A DNA stretch of 64,000 nucleotides from positions 171,025-235,024 of the forward strand of contig DNNO01000020.1 of NCBI GenBank assembly GCA_003497625.1. Reading direction: 5' to 3'. Position numbers and translations under genes: made by a program. Of the stretch, positions 33,291 to 43,174 are shown piece after piece; positions within the stretch are counted from its first letter, which is position 1; the number at the start of each line of letters is the position of its first letter. Source of the DNA: Flavobacterium sp. (GTDB lineage: Bacteria; Bacteroidota; Bacteroidia; Flavobacteriales; Flavobacteriaceae). The notes beneath the pieces are model-generated. The model searched no databases and was not told the DNA's origin. It saw only the letters and a list, made by a program, of their open reading frames with translations.

Positions 33291-34694
33291 ATGAGTCAAT
33301 TTGATGTAACCATTATAGGTTCTGGACCTGGAGGATATGTTTCTGCTATCCGTTGTGCCCAATTAGGTTTTAAAACTGCTATTATTGAAAAATATTCAAC
33401 TCTTGGAGGAACTTGTTTAAACGTGGGATGTATTCCATCGAAAGCATTATTAGCATCTTCTCATCATTATGAAGAGTTACAACACTTTGCTGACCACGGA
33501 ATTGAAGTTTCGGGAGATGTAAAAGTGAATTTAGAAAAAATGATTGCTCGTAAACAAGCAGTTGTGGATCAAACTTCGGGTGGTGTAAAATTCTTAATGG
33601 ATAAAAACAACATTACCGTTTTTAACGGAGTAGGTTCGTTTGAAAGCGCTACTTCTGTAAAAGTGACTAAAGAAGATGGTTCTTCGGAAATCATCGAATC
33701 AAAAAATATTATTATTGCTACAGGTTCTAAACCATCTAGCTTACCATTTATCAAATTAGATAAAGACAGAATCATCACTTCTACTGAGGCTTTGAAACTG
33801 AAAGAAGTTCCAAAACACTTAGTAATTATTGGTGGTGGCGTTATCGGAATCGAATTAGGTCAAGTTTATTTACGTTTAGGAGCGCAAGTTTCTGTAGTTG
33901 AATTCATGGACAGAATCATCCCAGGAATGGACGCAGCTTTATCAAAAGAATTGACTAAAGTGTTGAAAAAACAAGGAATGAAATTCTACACGTCTCACAA
34001 AGTACAATCGGTAGAAAGAGCTGGAGATGTTGTAACAGTTAAAGCAGAAAACGCAAAAGGTGAAATCATTACTTTAGAAGGTGATTACTCTTTAGTTTCT
34101 GTAGGTCGTCGTCCTTATACTGATGGATTAAACGCTGAAAAAGCAGGTGTAAAAGTTACGGATAGAGGTCAAATCGAAGTAAACGATCATTTACAAACTT
34201 CGGCTTCTAATGTTTATGCGATTGGTGATGTGGTTCGTGGAGCCATGTTAGCACACAAAGCAGAAGAAGAAGGTGTTTTAGTTGCTGAAATATTAGCGGG
34301 ACAAAAGCCACATATTGATTATAATTTAATTCCTGGTGTAGTGTACACTTGGCCAGAAGTTGCGGCTGTTGGTAAAACAGAAGAGCAATTAAAAGCGGAA
34401 GGTGTAGCTTACAAAGCAGGAAGTTTCCCATTCAAAGCTTTAGGAAGAGCAAGAGCAGGAGGAGACACTGACGGATTTGTAAAAATCTTAGCCGATGCAA
34501 AAACAGATGAAGTTTTAGGAGTTCATATGATTGGAGCAAGATGTGCCGATTTAATTGCAGAAGCAGTTACTGCAATGGAATTCAGAGCAAGTGCAGAAGA
34601 TATTTCAAGAATGTCTCATGCACACCCAACGTTTGCAGAAGCTATCAAAGAAGCAGCATTAGCAGCTACAGATAATAGAGCATTACACGTGTAA
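33291..34694 (+). CDS. lpdA: Dihydrolipoyl dehydrogenase
   Basis: 467 residues. The redox disulfide is C42/C47 in 'GGTCLNVGCIPSK', with FAD-binding 'IIGSGPGGYVSA' at the start, NAD-binding 'VIIGGGVIGIELG' near 180, and the catalytic histidine-glutamate pair in 'SHAHPTFAEAIKE' near the C-terminus. It reoxidises the lipoyl groups of pyruvate and 2-oxoglutarate dehydrogenase and of the glycine cleavage system. The E1/E2 genes are not adjacent. Complete, with its own promoter and terminator. Confidence 0.97.
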   Translation: MSQFDVTIIGSGPGGYVSAIRCAQLGFKTAIIEKYSTLGGTCLNVGCIPSKALLASSHHYEELQHFADHGIEVSGDVKVNLEKMIARKQAVVDQTSGGVKFLMDKNNITVFNGVGSFESATSVKVTKEDGSSEIIESKNIIIATGSKPSSLPFIKLDKDRIITSTEALKLKEVPKHLVIIGGGVIGIELGQVYLRLGAQVSVVEFMDRIIPGMDAALSKELTKVLKKQGMKFYTSHKVQSVERAGDVVTVKAENAKGEIITLEGDYSLVSVGRRPYTDGLNAEKAGVKVTDRGQIEVNDHLQTSASNVYAIGDVVRGAMLAHKAEEEGVLVAEILAGQKPHIDYNLIPGVVYTWPEVAAVGKTEEQLKAEGVAYKAGSFPFKALGRARAGGDTDGFVKILADAKTDEVLGVHMIGARCADLIAEAVTAMEFRASAEDISRMSHAHPTFAEAIKEAALAATDNRALHV

Positions 34695-34714
34695 TTAATA
34701 ATTCACAATAACAA

Positions 34715-34750
34715 AAACTCCCAAATTCTATTAGAGTTTGGGATTTTTTA
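34715..34750 (+). terminator. Terminator of lpdA
   Basis: Stem CCCAAATTCT / AGAGTTTGGG (one wobble) with a T tail; it may also serve the converging DoxX gene. Confidence 0.75.
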
Positions 34751-34768
34751 TTTGATTGTTATTTCAAA

Positions 34769-35143
34769 TTATGGCTTTACAATTTCTTTAAAATCATTCC
34801 AATAAGCATAAATTAAAAATACATTAGCAACTAAAACAAATATAGCAACAGGTAAATCAGATACTTGCGTCACAGTATGAATTAGAAAAATATTTACCGA
34901 AATGGGTAACAATAAAAGAGTTCCAAGTTTTACAAATTTTCCGCTTACTAGCATTAAACCAGCAATTAATTCTATTGATTTCACCAACGGAAACATGTAT
35001 TTTGAAGCCATCAATCCACCCATTAATGTGGCCATATCACCAGTTGGAGCAGGTTGTTCTCCTAAATTGAAAAAATAAGAAATAGAAGCAAAAAGCATCA
35101 TAGCTCCTAAAAGCACTCGAACAATAATAGTTGCAATTTTCAT
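34769..35143 (-). CDS. DoxX-family small membrane protein
   Basis: 124 residues with four membrane helices in the DoxX pattern: an opening arginine helix 'TIIVRVLLGAMMLFASISYF', 'GGLMASKYMFPLVKSIELIAGLMLVSG' and a final helix before a charged end. DoxX proteins are poorly understood and linked to respiratory or redox membrane processes. It has no cysteine pair, unlike the MauE-type relative at 2615-3688. Single-gene unit. Confidence 0.8.
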   Translation of the reverse strand: MKIATIIVRVLLGAMMLFASISYFFNLGEQPAPTGDMATLMGGLMASKYMFPLVKSIELIAGLMLVSGKFVKLGTLLLLPISVNIFLIHTVTQVSDLPVAIFVLVANVFLIYAYWNDFKEIVKP

Positions 35144-35173
35144 AATTTGAATAGTTTTTTTGGTTAGTTATTT

Positions 35174-35181
35174 CAAATATA
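35174..35181 (-). promoter_or_regulatory. Probable -7 element of the DoxX gene
   Basis: TATATTTG on the minus strand, 30 bp from the ATG. The -33 region overlaps the next terminator and has no exact TTTG at 19 bp. Confidence 0.4.
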
Positions 35182-35195
35182 GTAAATTAATTAAA

Positions 35196-35226
35196 CAAAA
35201 AACCATCAGTTTCCTGATGGTTTTTT
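35196..35226 (-). terminator. Terminator of the DUF4349 gene
   Basis: Stem AAAACCATCAG / CTGATGGTTTT with a 4-base loop and long A/T tails; it begins within 2 bp of the stop codon. Confidence 0.85.
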
Positions 35227-35227
35227 C

Positions 35228-36121
35228 TTACTTTTTCAAAAACTTTTTATATCCAAAGAATCCCAAAAATCCTATCAGTGCAAACGGCCAAAGCACTACA
35301 ACAAACGAAATAATATTTTCCAACATAAACCAACCCGTTTTTACACTGTCCCAAATTTGTAACCCAATATTCGGTCGGTACGCGTTGATGCTTTTTTCAT
35401 TAGCCACCATTTCTTGTTTGATGCTTTCGTCTTGATAGATGTTTAGCGTTAAAGTACTAAAATTAACTTGGTCTTGTAATGATAAATTCTGCAATTTTGA
35501 AGTGTCATTTTGCTCTTTTTTAGCATCTAAAGTTTCTTCTGCTTTTACCACTTGATTTAGTTTTTTACCTTTCGAATCAATTGCATTTTCCAAACGTTTT
35601 TCAGAAGAATTACTTCGTTTTTGTGCTAATTCATTCGATAACATTTGTAAGGAAACATCATCTGCTTTAATGATTCGATAATCTAAAAAATGAATTTGTT
35701 TCGCTATAGTTTTAATCACAGTATCCATTTTGGTATTCGGAACACGAATCGTGATGTTATTGTCTACTTTATATTTAGTTGTTACTAAAGTGCTATCCTG
35801 ACTCACTTTTGTTCTGTCTTCGCTGTGAATGTTGCTTTGTAGATTGGTATAGGTTACAAATCCACCAAATTTCGTTGTCGCATCTTCAATCGCGTAAGTC
35901 GATTTGGCGACATTCTTGACTTTAAATTTTACATCGGCAGTTCTCACAAATTTCCGATTACTGTTTTTGTTTTCAACGGCAGCCGAAGAAGAAATAACAC
36001 TTGTGCTATCGGTTACAGTTTCTTCAGCGTAAGCAGCGTTTTCTGTCGAAGCAGATTCTTTACAAGATAAGACCATGCCAAATGCAAGCAAAGTCAGTAC
36101 GATTTTGGTGTTTTTGTTCAT
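35228..36121 (-). CDS. DUF4349 lipoprotein with C-terminal membrane segment
   Basis: 297 residues. SPII signal (C20 in 'GMVLSCKES'), a serine/threonine-rich spacer, then the DUF4349 core 'RKFVRTADVKFKVKNVAKSTYAIEDATTKFGG' with a coiled-coil-rich middle ('NELAQKRSNSSEKRLENAIDSKGKK') and a C-terminal membrane helix followed by lysines. It is a periplasmic or membrane-anchored protein of unknown function. Divergent from pabB over about 185 bp. Confidence 0.8.
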   Translation of the reverse strand: MNKNTKIVLTLLAFGMVLSCKESASTENAAYAEETVTDSTSVISSSAAVENKNSNRKFVRTADVKFKVKNVAKSTYAIEDATTKFGGFVTYTNLQSNIHSEDRTKVSQDSTLVTTKYKVDNNITIRVPNTKMDTVIKTIAKQIHFLDYRIIKADDVSLQMLSNELAQKRSNSSEKRLENAIDSKGKKLNQVVKAEETLDAKKEQNDTSKLQNLSLQDQVNFSTLTLNIYQDESIKQEMVANEKSINAYRPNIGLQIWDSVKTGWFMLENIISFVVVLWPFALIGFLGFFGYKKFLKK

Positions 36122-36306
36122 AAAAATTCATTTTTAAAGTTATTGATTAATTGTTTTTTGGTAAGTGTAGTTTTAGAATCAATACAAATGAATTTTTAAT
36201 GGGTTAGTTGTAGAGGCAAGAATAAAAATCGTGCCAAATTTTAACATTTGAACCATTTTCCAACAACTATTTTTTTGTTGTACTTTTACGAAGTAAATTT
36301 TCCAAT

Positions 36307-37596
36307 TTGAGAACAGTAATTACAAAAGATATTTCGCCCTTTTCCGACTTTAAAAACCAACTTTTACATTGGGCCAACCAATACAGAGAAGTTGTTTTTT
36401 TAGATTCGAATCAGTATCATCAAAAGTATTCGAGTTATGATGCTGTTTTGGCGGTGGATGCTTTTACTTCGATTAAAACCGATTACGAAAAAGCGTTTCA
36501 AGATTTGTACCAATACCAAAGCCAAACGAAAGATTGGTTGTTTGGTTACTTATCCTATGATTTAAAAAACGATACCGAAGCTTTACATTCCAATAATTTC
36601 GATGGTTTAGAATTTCCTGATTTGTTTTTCTTTCAACCTAAAAAGTTGTTTTTGATTAATGGAAATGATGTCGAAATTCAATATTTACGAGTGTGCGATG
36701 ATGAAATAGAAGCTGATTTCGAAGAAATTGAATCTATTGCATCCATCCTCCATTATCCATCCTGCATCAAAATTCAACAACGCATCTCTAAAGAAAATTA
36801 TCTTTCCAAAGTATCTAAAATGCTCGAACACATTCACCGTGGCGATATTTACGAAGCCAATTTCTGTATGGAATTCTATGCTGAAAATGCTCAAATAGAA
36901 CCTTTGGAAATTTATCAAAAGTTGAATACTATTTCTGAACCACCATTTGCGGCGTATTTCAAGAATAATTTTCAATATTTACTTTCCGCTTCACCAGAAC
37001 GTTATTTGAGAAAAGAAGGTTTAAAAGTCATTTCCCAACCTATAAAAGGAACAGCCAGAAGAAGTTTTGATTTAGAACAAGACGAACAATTAAAATCCGA
37101 TTTGGCTCAAAACGAGAAAGAGCGTTCGGAAAATATCATGATTGTTGATTTAGTCCGTAATGATTTATCACAAACCGCCACAAAAGGAAGTGTTCAAGTG
37201 GAAGAATTGTGCCAGATTTACACGTTTAAGCAAGTTCATCAAATGATTTCGACAATTGTTTCGGAAGTAGAGAATACGACTTCACCAATTGAAATTCTGA
37301 GAACTACTTTTCCTATGGGAAGTATGACTGGAGCGCCAAAGATTTCGGCTATGCAAATCATTGAAGAATTGGAAGAAACCAAACGCGGTTTGTACAGTGG
37401 AGCAGTGGGTTATTTTACTCCGAATGGCGATTTTGATTTTAATGTGGTGATTCGAAGTATTTTGTATAATTCGGAAAATCAATATTTATCTTTTTCTGTC
37501 GGAAGTGCCATAACTTCTCAAGCAATTCCCGAAAATGAGTATGAAGAATGTTTGCTAAAAGCAAAAGCGATGTTTGAGGTGCTGCAATCCAAATAA
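36307..37596 (+). CDS. pabB: Aminodeoxychorismate synthase component I
   Basis: 429 residues of the chorismate-binding family. Conserved blocks are 'GDIYEANFCMEF', 'SASPERYLR', 'PIKGTARR', 'NEKERSENIMIVDLVRNDL' and 'FPMGSMTGAPKISAMQIIEELE'. It converts chorismate to aminodeoxychorismate on the way to p-aminobenzoate and folate (compare folP at 4379). The start is a TTG (36307) because no ATG gives the family N-terminus MRTVITKDIS. TrpE is the main alternative, but the absence of trp genes and the family look favour PabB. It leads a pabB-tilS-dsbD run. Confidence 0.87.
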   Translation: MRTVITKDISPFSDFKNQLLHWANQYREVVFLDSNQYHQKYSSYDAVLAVDAFTSIKTDYEKAFQDLYQYQSQTKDWLFGYLSYDLKNDTEALHSNNFDGLEFPDLFFFQPKKLFLINGNDVEIQYLRVCDDEIEADFEEIESIASILHYPSCIKIQQRISKENYLSKVSKMLEHIHRGDIYEANFCMEFYAENAQIEPLEIYQKLNTISEPPFAAYFKNNFQYLLSASPERYLRKEGLKVISQPIKGTARRSFDLEQDEQLKSDLAQNEKERSENIMIVDLVRNDLSQTATKGSVQVEELCQIYTFKQVHQMISTIVSEVENTTSPIEILRTTFPMGSMTGAPKISAMQIIEELEETKRGLYSGAVGYFTPNGDFDFNVVIRSILYNSENQYLSFSVGSAITSQAIPENEYEECLLKAKAMFEVLQSK

Positions 37597-37612
37597 TTCC
37601 TTATTTTTGGTC

Positions 37613-38917
37613 ATGCTTACAAAATTCCAACATCATATCATACAAAATTTCTCCCAACTAAAAGACAAGAAATTGCTCTTAGCAGTTAGTGGAGGTGTTG
37701 ATAGTATCGTTTTGCTGGATTTGTTTTATAAGTTGAGGTTTGATATTTGTGTAGTACATTGTAATTTTCAACTGCGAGGAAAAGAAAGTGATGGAGATGA
37801 AATGTTAGTTAGGGAAATATGCCAAGATAGGTATATTCCATATTTTATTGAGACGTTTGATACCACCGAATTTGCTAAAGAAAACAAACTTTCTATTCAA
37901 TTAGCGGCTCGAAAGTTACGTTACGATTGGTTTCAAGAAATTATTTCACTTGGATTTGATTATGTTTTAACCGCGCATCATTTGGATGACAATGTCGAAA
38001 CGTTTTTAATCAATTTTACTAGAGGAACTGGTTTAGAAGGTTTAACGGGAATTCCAGCTCAAAATGGAAACATTATTCGTCCGTTGTTGCCTTTTTCACG
38101 AGAAGAAATTGAAAACTATGCACAACAAAATAAAATTCAATGGCGAGAAGATTCGAGTAATACTTCCGATAAATATTTTAGAAATAAATTACGTCACAAT
38201 ATTGTTCCCACTTTAAAAGAATTGAATACAGGATTTTTAGATTCGTTTCAAAAGACCTTACATCATTTGCAACAATCAGAATCTTTGGTTAACGATGCTT
38301 CAAAATTGGTTTTTGAAAAAGTAGTTGAAGAGAAGGAAAATCAATTAGAAATACATCTAAAACCGTTGCTTGAATTCCAAAATTACAAAGCGTATTTATA
38401 CCAATGGTTGAAAACATACGGATTTTCAGCTTGGAATGATATTTATGATTTGGTTGACGCACAATCAGGAAAACAAGTTTTTTCAGAGACTCATGTTTTG
38501 TTGAAAGACCGAGAGAAATTAATCCTTTCCGAAAGAAAATCAACAGATAATTCAGCGGTTTTCATCATTGAATCGATAGAAAGTAAAGTTAATATTCCCT
38601 TAAAACTTAGGTTTTGTAAAGCAGTTAACATTTTTGAAACACATTCGAATTGTATATTTGTAGATGAAAATAAGATCAAATTTCCATTAACGATTCGAAA
38701 ATGGCAAGAAGGAGATTATTTTTATCCTGCCGGAATGAATGGAAAAAAGAAATTGAGTAAGTATTTTAAAGACGAAAAATATTCGCTTTTAGATAAAGAA
38801 AATCAATGGTTATTGTGTTCGGAAGACCAAATTGTTTGGGTAATCGGAAAACGAGCGGATAATCGATTTATAGTAACAGAAACAACACAACAAATTATAA
38901 AAATAGACTTAACCTAA
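37613..38917 (+). CDS. tilS: tRNA(Ile)-lysidine synthetase
   Basis: 434 residues from the ATG at 37613. The ATP PP-loop is 'AVSGGVDS' (26-31) and further N-type ATPase motifs are 'HCNFQLRG', 'TAHHLDDNVETFLINFTRGTGLEGL' and 'EDSSNTSDKYFRN'. A C-terminal TilS domain ('KIKFPLTIRKWQEGDYFYPAGMNG') is present. It makes lysidine at position 34 of tRNA-Ile(CAU), an essential reaction. Its stop overlaps the dsbD start by 1 bp (TAATG), so translation is coupled. Confidence 0.95.
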   Translation: MLTKFQHHIIQNFSQLKDKKLLLAVSGGVDSIVLLDLFYKLRFDICVVHCNFQLRGKESDGDEMLVREICQDRYIPYFIETFDTTEFAKENKLSIQLAARKLRYDWFQEIISLGFDYVLTAHHLDDNVETFLINFTRGTGLEGLTGIPAQNGNIIRPLLPFSREEIENYAQQNKIQWREDSSNTSDKYFRNKLRHNIVPTLKELNTGFLDSFQKTLHHLQQSESLVNDASKLVFEKVVEEKENQLEIHLKPLLEFQNYKAYLYQWLKTYGFSAWNDIYDLVDAQSGKQVFSETHVLLKDREKLILSERKSTDNSAVFIIESIESKVNIPLKLRFCKAVNIFETHSNCIFVDENKIKFPLTIRKWQEGDYFYPAGMNGKKKLSKYFKDEKYSLLDKENQWLLCSEDQIVWVIGKRADNRFIVTETTQQIIKIDLT

Positions 38918-40941
38918 TGAAAAAAATAGTTTTAGTATTTGCCTTATTATTTTCCTTTTTAGGATATTCCCAAATTTTAAATCCGGTACAATGGAAAACC
39001 AAAGTAGTTCAAAAATCAGTTACCGAATTTGAATTGGTTATGGATGCTACTATCGAAAACGAGTGGCACATGTATTCGCAATTTACACCAGAAAATGGAC
39101 CACTTCCAACTGTTTTTGATTATAAAAATGCAAAAGGGAATTATACATTAGTTGGGAAAACTAAAGAGAGTGCCTACAAAAAAGTGTATAATGATATTTT
39201 TGAGGTAGACGAATATTACTTTGCTAAAACGGCTCAGTTTAAACAGATAATCAAAGTTACTAATACGAAACTAAAAGAAGTTAAAGTATATGTGGAATAT
39301 CAAGTTTGTAAAGAACAATGTATCCAACAGGATGCTACGTTTACTTTTAAATTACCTGAAATTAAACCAACTGATGCAGAAGTTTTACCTGTTTCTGATG
39401 TAAATACAATTGATTCGACTTCTCAGAATGAAAACATAGTTACTGATGTAACTACAGAAGTAAAGAAAGAACCTGTAGCTGATCAATCAGAAAATGCTAC
39501 TCCAAAAGAGGAAAAGAAAAGCTTGTGGGGAATTTTCATTTTAGCTTTTTTAGGTGGGTTTGCTGCCTTGCTAACGCCTTGCGTGTTTCCAATGATTCCA
39601 ATGACAGTAAGTTTCTTTACAAAGCAAAGTAAAACCAAAGCAGCTGGAATTCGAAATGCTTTTATTTACGGGATTTCTATCATTATTATTTACGTTGGTT
39701 TAGGAATGCTGATTACGGCACTTTTTGGAATAGATTCTCTAAATGCATTATCAACAAATGTTTGGTTTAACCTAATATTTTTTGTAATTCTTATTGTTTT
39801 TGCAGCGTCATTTTTGGGTGCATTTGAAATCGTTTTACCAAATTCATTTTTAAATAAAATCGACAAACAAGCCGATAGAGGTGGTATCATCGGAATCTTC
39901 TTTATGGCATTGGCTTTAGCTGTTGTTTCGTTTTCATGTACGGGACCAATTGTAGGTTCCTTATTGGGAGAATCAGCAAGACAAGGAGGAATAGGACCAA
40001 TAGTTGGAATGTTAGGATTCTCATCTGCCATTGCGTTGCCATTTATGTTGTTTGCCATGTTTCCAGGTTGGATGAATTCATTGCCTAAATCAGGTGGATG
40101 GTTAAATACAGTTAAAGTTTCATTAGGATTTTTAGAGTTGGCTTTTGCTTTCAAATTTTTATCTAATGCCGATTTAGTTTTACAAACACATTTATTAGAA
40201 AGAGAAGTGTTTTTAGCTATTTGGATTGCAGTTTTTGGCGCTTGGGCTTTGTATCTTTTCGGGAAATTAATCTTGCCTCACGATAGTCCAATGACCCATA
40301 TTTCGGTTGGAAGATTATTTATTGCCTTATTTGTTACAACATTTACTATTTACTTAATTCCTGGGTTATGGGGAGCGCCACTAAAAATATTGAGTGGTTT
40401 TACTCCGCCTATGACTTATAGCGAAAGCCCATATGGAGTTGGGTACCAAAATACAGTTAGTTCTGGAGTTTCATCTGAATCTGCTTTACCAGAAAACGCC
40501 CATATTGGTCCATTAGGGATAACGGCATTTCATGATTATGAAGAAGGTTTAGCTTATGCAAAAAAAGTAAATAAACCTGTTTTATTAGATTTCACAGGAC
40601 ATGCATGTGCCAATTGTAGAAAAATGGAAGAAAATGTGTGGTCTGATGCTGAAATTTTAAAGATTTTAAAAAATGAAATTGTATTGATTTCGTTATATGG
40701 TGATGACCAACGTGAATTACCAAAAGAAGAACAATACATTTCAAAATCAGGAAGTGAAGTTACTACTATTGGGAAAAAATGGAGAGAATATCAAATAGAA
40801 CGATACAACATTAATGCCCAACCTTATTATGTTGTTTTAGATGCTGAAGGTAAAGATATTTCGAAGCCAGTTGGTTATACGCCAGATGTTGAGGAATATA
40901 AAAAATGGTTAGAAGATGGTGTAACGGCTTTTAAAAAATAA
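38917..40941 (+). CDS. dsbD: Thiol:disulfide interchange protein DsbD family
   Basis: 674 residues in three parts: signal peptide and N-terminal DsbD-alpha domain with C-K-E-Q-C ('YQVCKEQCIQ', about 127-131); eight membrane helices with conserved cysteines in 'TPCVFPM' and 'SFSCTGPIVG'; and a C-terminal thioredoxin domain with 'GHACANCRKME'. It carries electrons from cytoplasmic thioredoxin to periplasmic substrates, such as TlpA-type proteins encoded elsewhere in the window. The order of the three domains is standard. Confidence 0.93.
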   Translation: MKKIVLVFALLFSFLGYSQILNPVQWKTKVVQKSVTEFELVMDATIENEWHMYSQFTPENGPLPTVFDYKNAKGNYTLVGKTKESAYKKVYNDIFEVDEYYFAKTAQFKQIIKVTNTKLKEVKVYVEYQVCKEQCIQQDATFTFKLPEIKPTDAEVLPVSDVNTIDSTSQNENIVTDVTTEVKKEPVADQSENATPKEEKKSLWGIFILAFLGGFAALLTPCVFPMIPMTVSFFTKQSKTKAAGIRNAFIYGISIIIIYVGLGMLITALFGIDSLNALSTNVWFNLIFFVILIVFAASFLGAFEIVLPNSFLNKIDKQADRGGIIGIFFMALALAVVSFSCTGPIVGSLLGESARQGGIGPIVGMLGFSSAIALPFMLFAMFPGWMNSLPKSGGWLNTVKVSLGFLELAFAFKFLSNADLVLQTHLLEREVFLAIWIAVFGAWALYLFGKLILPHDSPMTHISVGRLFIALFVTTFTIYLIPGLWGAPLKILSGFTPPMTYSESPYGVGYQNTVSSGVSSESALPENAHIGPLGITAFHDYEEGLAYAKKVNKPVLLDFTGHACANCRKMEENVWSDAEILKILKNEIVLISLYGDDQRELPKEEQYISKSGSEVTTIGKKWREYQIERYNINAQPYYVVLDAEGKDISKPVGYTPDVEEYKKWLEDGVTAFKK

Positions 40942-40985
40942 TTTTTTATTCATAGTAACTAAAAGTTATTTATCAATAATACGAA

Positions 40986-41420
40986 TTATTTTATCAATCG
41001 CATTTCTAAGTATTTATTCGTAAAACCAAGTTTTTCATATAAAGCTTTTGCAGGATTATTGGGTTCAACGTGAAGTGCAATATTTCCTTCAACAGAAGAA
41101 ATGGCTTTTTCCATAAGCTTTTTTCCATAGCCTTTTCCTCTTTGCGAATTATTAATGGCAATATAAACCAATATGTTTTCAGGAATGTAATCTTTCATTC
41201 CTGTATTATTTAAAATCACGATTCCGACAATATTTTCTTCATCAGTTCCAATGATAATTTGACCGCCTTTATTTGGATTTAGAACATAATTTATACATTT
41301 TTAAATGTCTTCTTCGGTATCTCCAAATTCTTCAAGATGTGTATGTAAAAAGTGGGTAATTATTTTGTTAGTAAACTTTGTTGAAGTACCTGTAGTTGCA
41401 TTGATGTATGTAAAATTCAT
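40986..41420 (-). pseudogene. GNAT-family N-acetyltransferase, broken by an in-frame stop
   Basis: A 144-codon frame starts at the ATG at 41420. Codon 40 is TAA (41301-41303), in 'GDTEEDI*KCINYVLNP'; the frame then continues intact to 40986. The downstream part carries the acetyl-CoA-binding GNAT motif A 'IAINNSQRGKGYGKKLMEKA' and 'ALYEKLGFTNK', so the gene encodes an acetyltransferase apart from one nonsense codon. A C-to-T change of a glutamine codon would explain it. The downstream part could start at a GTG or ATG and give a truncated protein. Confidence 0.85.
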
Positions 41421-41542
41421 AAAAATTAAATTTTAACTATTATAAGATTAAAAGCATTTTATTAAATGCTAATAGCAAAAGTATTGAATTGTGAGTAGAT
41501 TGTCTAATTCAATAAAAAAGTTATTTTTTTCAATACTTTTTC

Positions 41543-41550
41543 TATATTTG
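41543..41550 (+). promoter_or_regulatory. comM: Probable -7 element of the comM promoter
   Basis: TATATTTG matches TAnnTTTG, 32 bp before the ATG. No exact -33 TTTG at 19 bp. A 10-bp direct repeat TATAAGCCAT (41557-41566 and 41575-41584) follows, its second copy running into the start codon. Confidence 0.5.
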
Positions 41551-41582
41551 CATCTATATAAGCCATTTAAATAGTATAAGCC

Positions 41583-43118
41583 ATGTTAGTAAAAGTATTC
41601 GGAAGCGCCGTTTTTGGCGTTGAAGCGACTACCATTACGGTAGAAGTAAACATCGACAAAGGAATAGGATATCACTTAGTAGGTTTGCCTGATTCCGCTA
41701 TAAAAGAGAGTAGTTATCGTATAGCTGCTGCACTAAAAAACAACGGGTACCATCTTCCCGGAAAAAAAATCACCATCAACATGGCTCCGGCCGATTTACG
41801 TAAAGAAGGTTCTGCCTATGATCTTACTTTGGCTGTTGGTATTTTAGCCGCTTCTTCCCAAATTAAATCAGAAGATATCCACAATTATGTCATTATGGGT
41901 GAATTATCGCTCGATGGTGGATTACAACCCATAAAAGGAGCTTTATCAATTGCAATTAAAGCGAAAGAAGAAGGTTTTAAAGGGTTAATTTTACCTTTTC
42001 AAAATGTAAAAGAAGCTGCAATTGTTGACGGACTCGATGTTTATGGTGTTGAAAATGTATTGCAAGTCATTAATTTCTTTGAAGGAAAATCAGATTTGAT
42101 TCCCACTACAATTGATACCAAAGAAGAATTTAATAAAACATTAGATTTTCCAGAACACGATTTTAGTGATGTCAAAGGCCAAGAAGGAATTAAACGTTGT
42201 ATGGAAATTGCTGCAGCTGGTGGACATAATATCATATTAATTGGTCCGCCAGGTTCAGGAAAGACAATGTTAGCCAAACGTTTGCCTAGTATTTTGCCAC
42301 CAATGACAATGCGTGAAGCGTTGGAAACCACCAAAATTCATTCTGTTGCAGGAAAGACCAAAGATGTTGGTTTGATGGCACAACGTCCTTTTAGAAGTCC
42401 ACATCATACTGCGAGTTCAGTTTCTTTAGTTGGAGGTGGAAGTTATCCGCAACCGGGTGAAATATCATTGGCACACAATGGTGTATTATTTTTAGATGAA
42501 TTACCCGAATTTAAACGAGAAGTTTTAGAAGTCATGCGACAACCATTAGAAGACAGGGAAGTGACGATTTCTAGAGCGAAATTTACAATTACCTATCCAT
42601 CTTCGTTTATGTTGGTGGCTAGTATGAATCCGAGTCCAGGAGGTTATTTTAATGATCCGAATGCGCCTGTAAGTTCGTCTCCAATGGAAATGCAACGGTA
42701 TTTAAGTAAGATTTCGGGACCTTTATTGGATAGAATTGATATTCACATTGAAGTTACGCCTGTTCCGTTTGAAAAACTAACTGAAACTCGAAAAGCAGAA
42801 AGTAGTGTAGCGATTAGAGAGAGAGTGACCAAAGCAAGAGAAATTCAATCGCAACGATTTGAAAACTATGAATATATTCATTACAATGCGCAAATGAGTA
42901 GTAAATTAATTCGTGAGTTTTGCGCTTTAGATGAGGTTTCGTTACAACTACTAAAAACAGCTATGGAACGTTTGAATTTATCCGCTAGAGCATATGATAG
43001 AATTTTAAAAGTTTCAAGAACTATTGCCGATTTAGAGAATTCTGAGTCTATTCAATCACATCATATCGCGGAAGCGATTCAGTATCGTAGTTTGGATAGG
43101 GAAGGATGGTTAGGCTAG
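41583..43118 (+). CDS. comM: YifB/ComM-family Mg-chelatase-like AAA+ ATPase
   Basis: 511 residues. An N-terminal ChlI-type domain ([18 protein letters not shown]) is followed by an AAA+ core with Walker A '[15 protein letters not shown]' (about 222) and Walker B '[11 protein letters not shown]', then a C-terminal Mg_chelatase_C region ('[18 protein letters not shown]'). In competent bacteria ComM is a hexameric branch-migration helicase for DNA integration. No other competence gene is beside it. Ends at a strong hairpin. Confidence 0.93.
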   Translation: MLVKVFGSAVFGVEATTITVEVNIDKGIGYHLVGLPDSAIKESSYRIAAALKNNGYHLPGKKITINMAPADLRKEGSAYDLTLAVGILAASSQIKSEDIHNYVIMGELSLDGGLQPIKGALSIAIKAKEEGFKGLILPFQNVKEAAIVDGLDVYGVENVLQVINFFEGKSDLIPTTIDTKEEFNKTLDFPEHDFSDVKGQEGIKRCMEIAAAGGHNIILIGPPGSGKTMLAKRLPSILPPMTMREALETTKIHSVAGKTKDVGLMAQRPFRSPHHTASSVSLVGGGSYPQPGEISLAHNGVLFLDELPEFKREVLEVMRQPLEDREVTISRAKFTITYPSSFMLVASMNPSPGGYFNDPNAPVSSSPMEMQRYLSKISGPLLDRIDIHIEVTPVPFEKLTETRKAESSVAIRERVTKAREIQSQRFENYEYIHYNAQMSSKLIREFCALDEVSLQLLKTAMERLNLSARAYDRILKVSRTIADLENSESIQSHHIAEAIQYRSLDREGWLG

Positions 43119-43128
43119 TTTGAAGTTT

Positions 43129-43174
43129 AAATTATTGAATTCTTCTAGACGTAATTAGAAGAATTCAATAATTT
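43129..43174. terminator. Long 19-bp hairpin, bidirectional terminator
   Basis: Two perfect 19-bp arms, AAATTATTGAATTCTTCTA and its reverse complement, with an 8-base loop. It lies between comM and the DUF2452 gene; the last arm overlaps the DUF2452 stop codon. Confidence 0.8.

Noticed and set aside
36231..36240. TTTGGCACGA on the minus strand upstream of the DUF4349 gene as a third sigma-54-like promoter
   Set aside because: The -24 half is perfect, but the expected -12 position reads TTAT; a TTGC occurs only 11 bp after TGGCAC, the wrong spacing.
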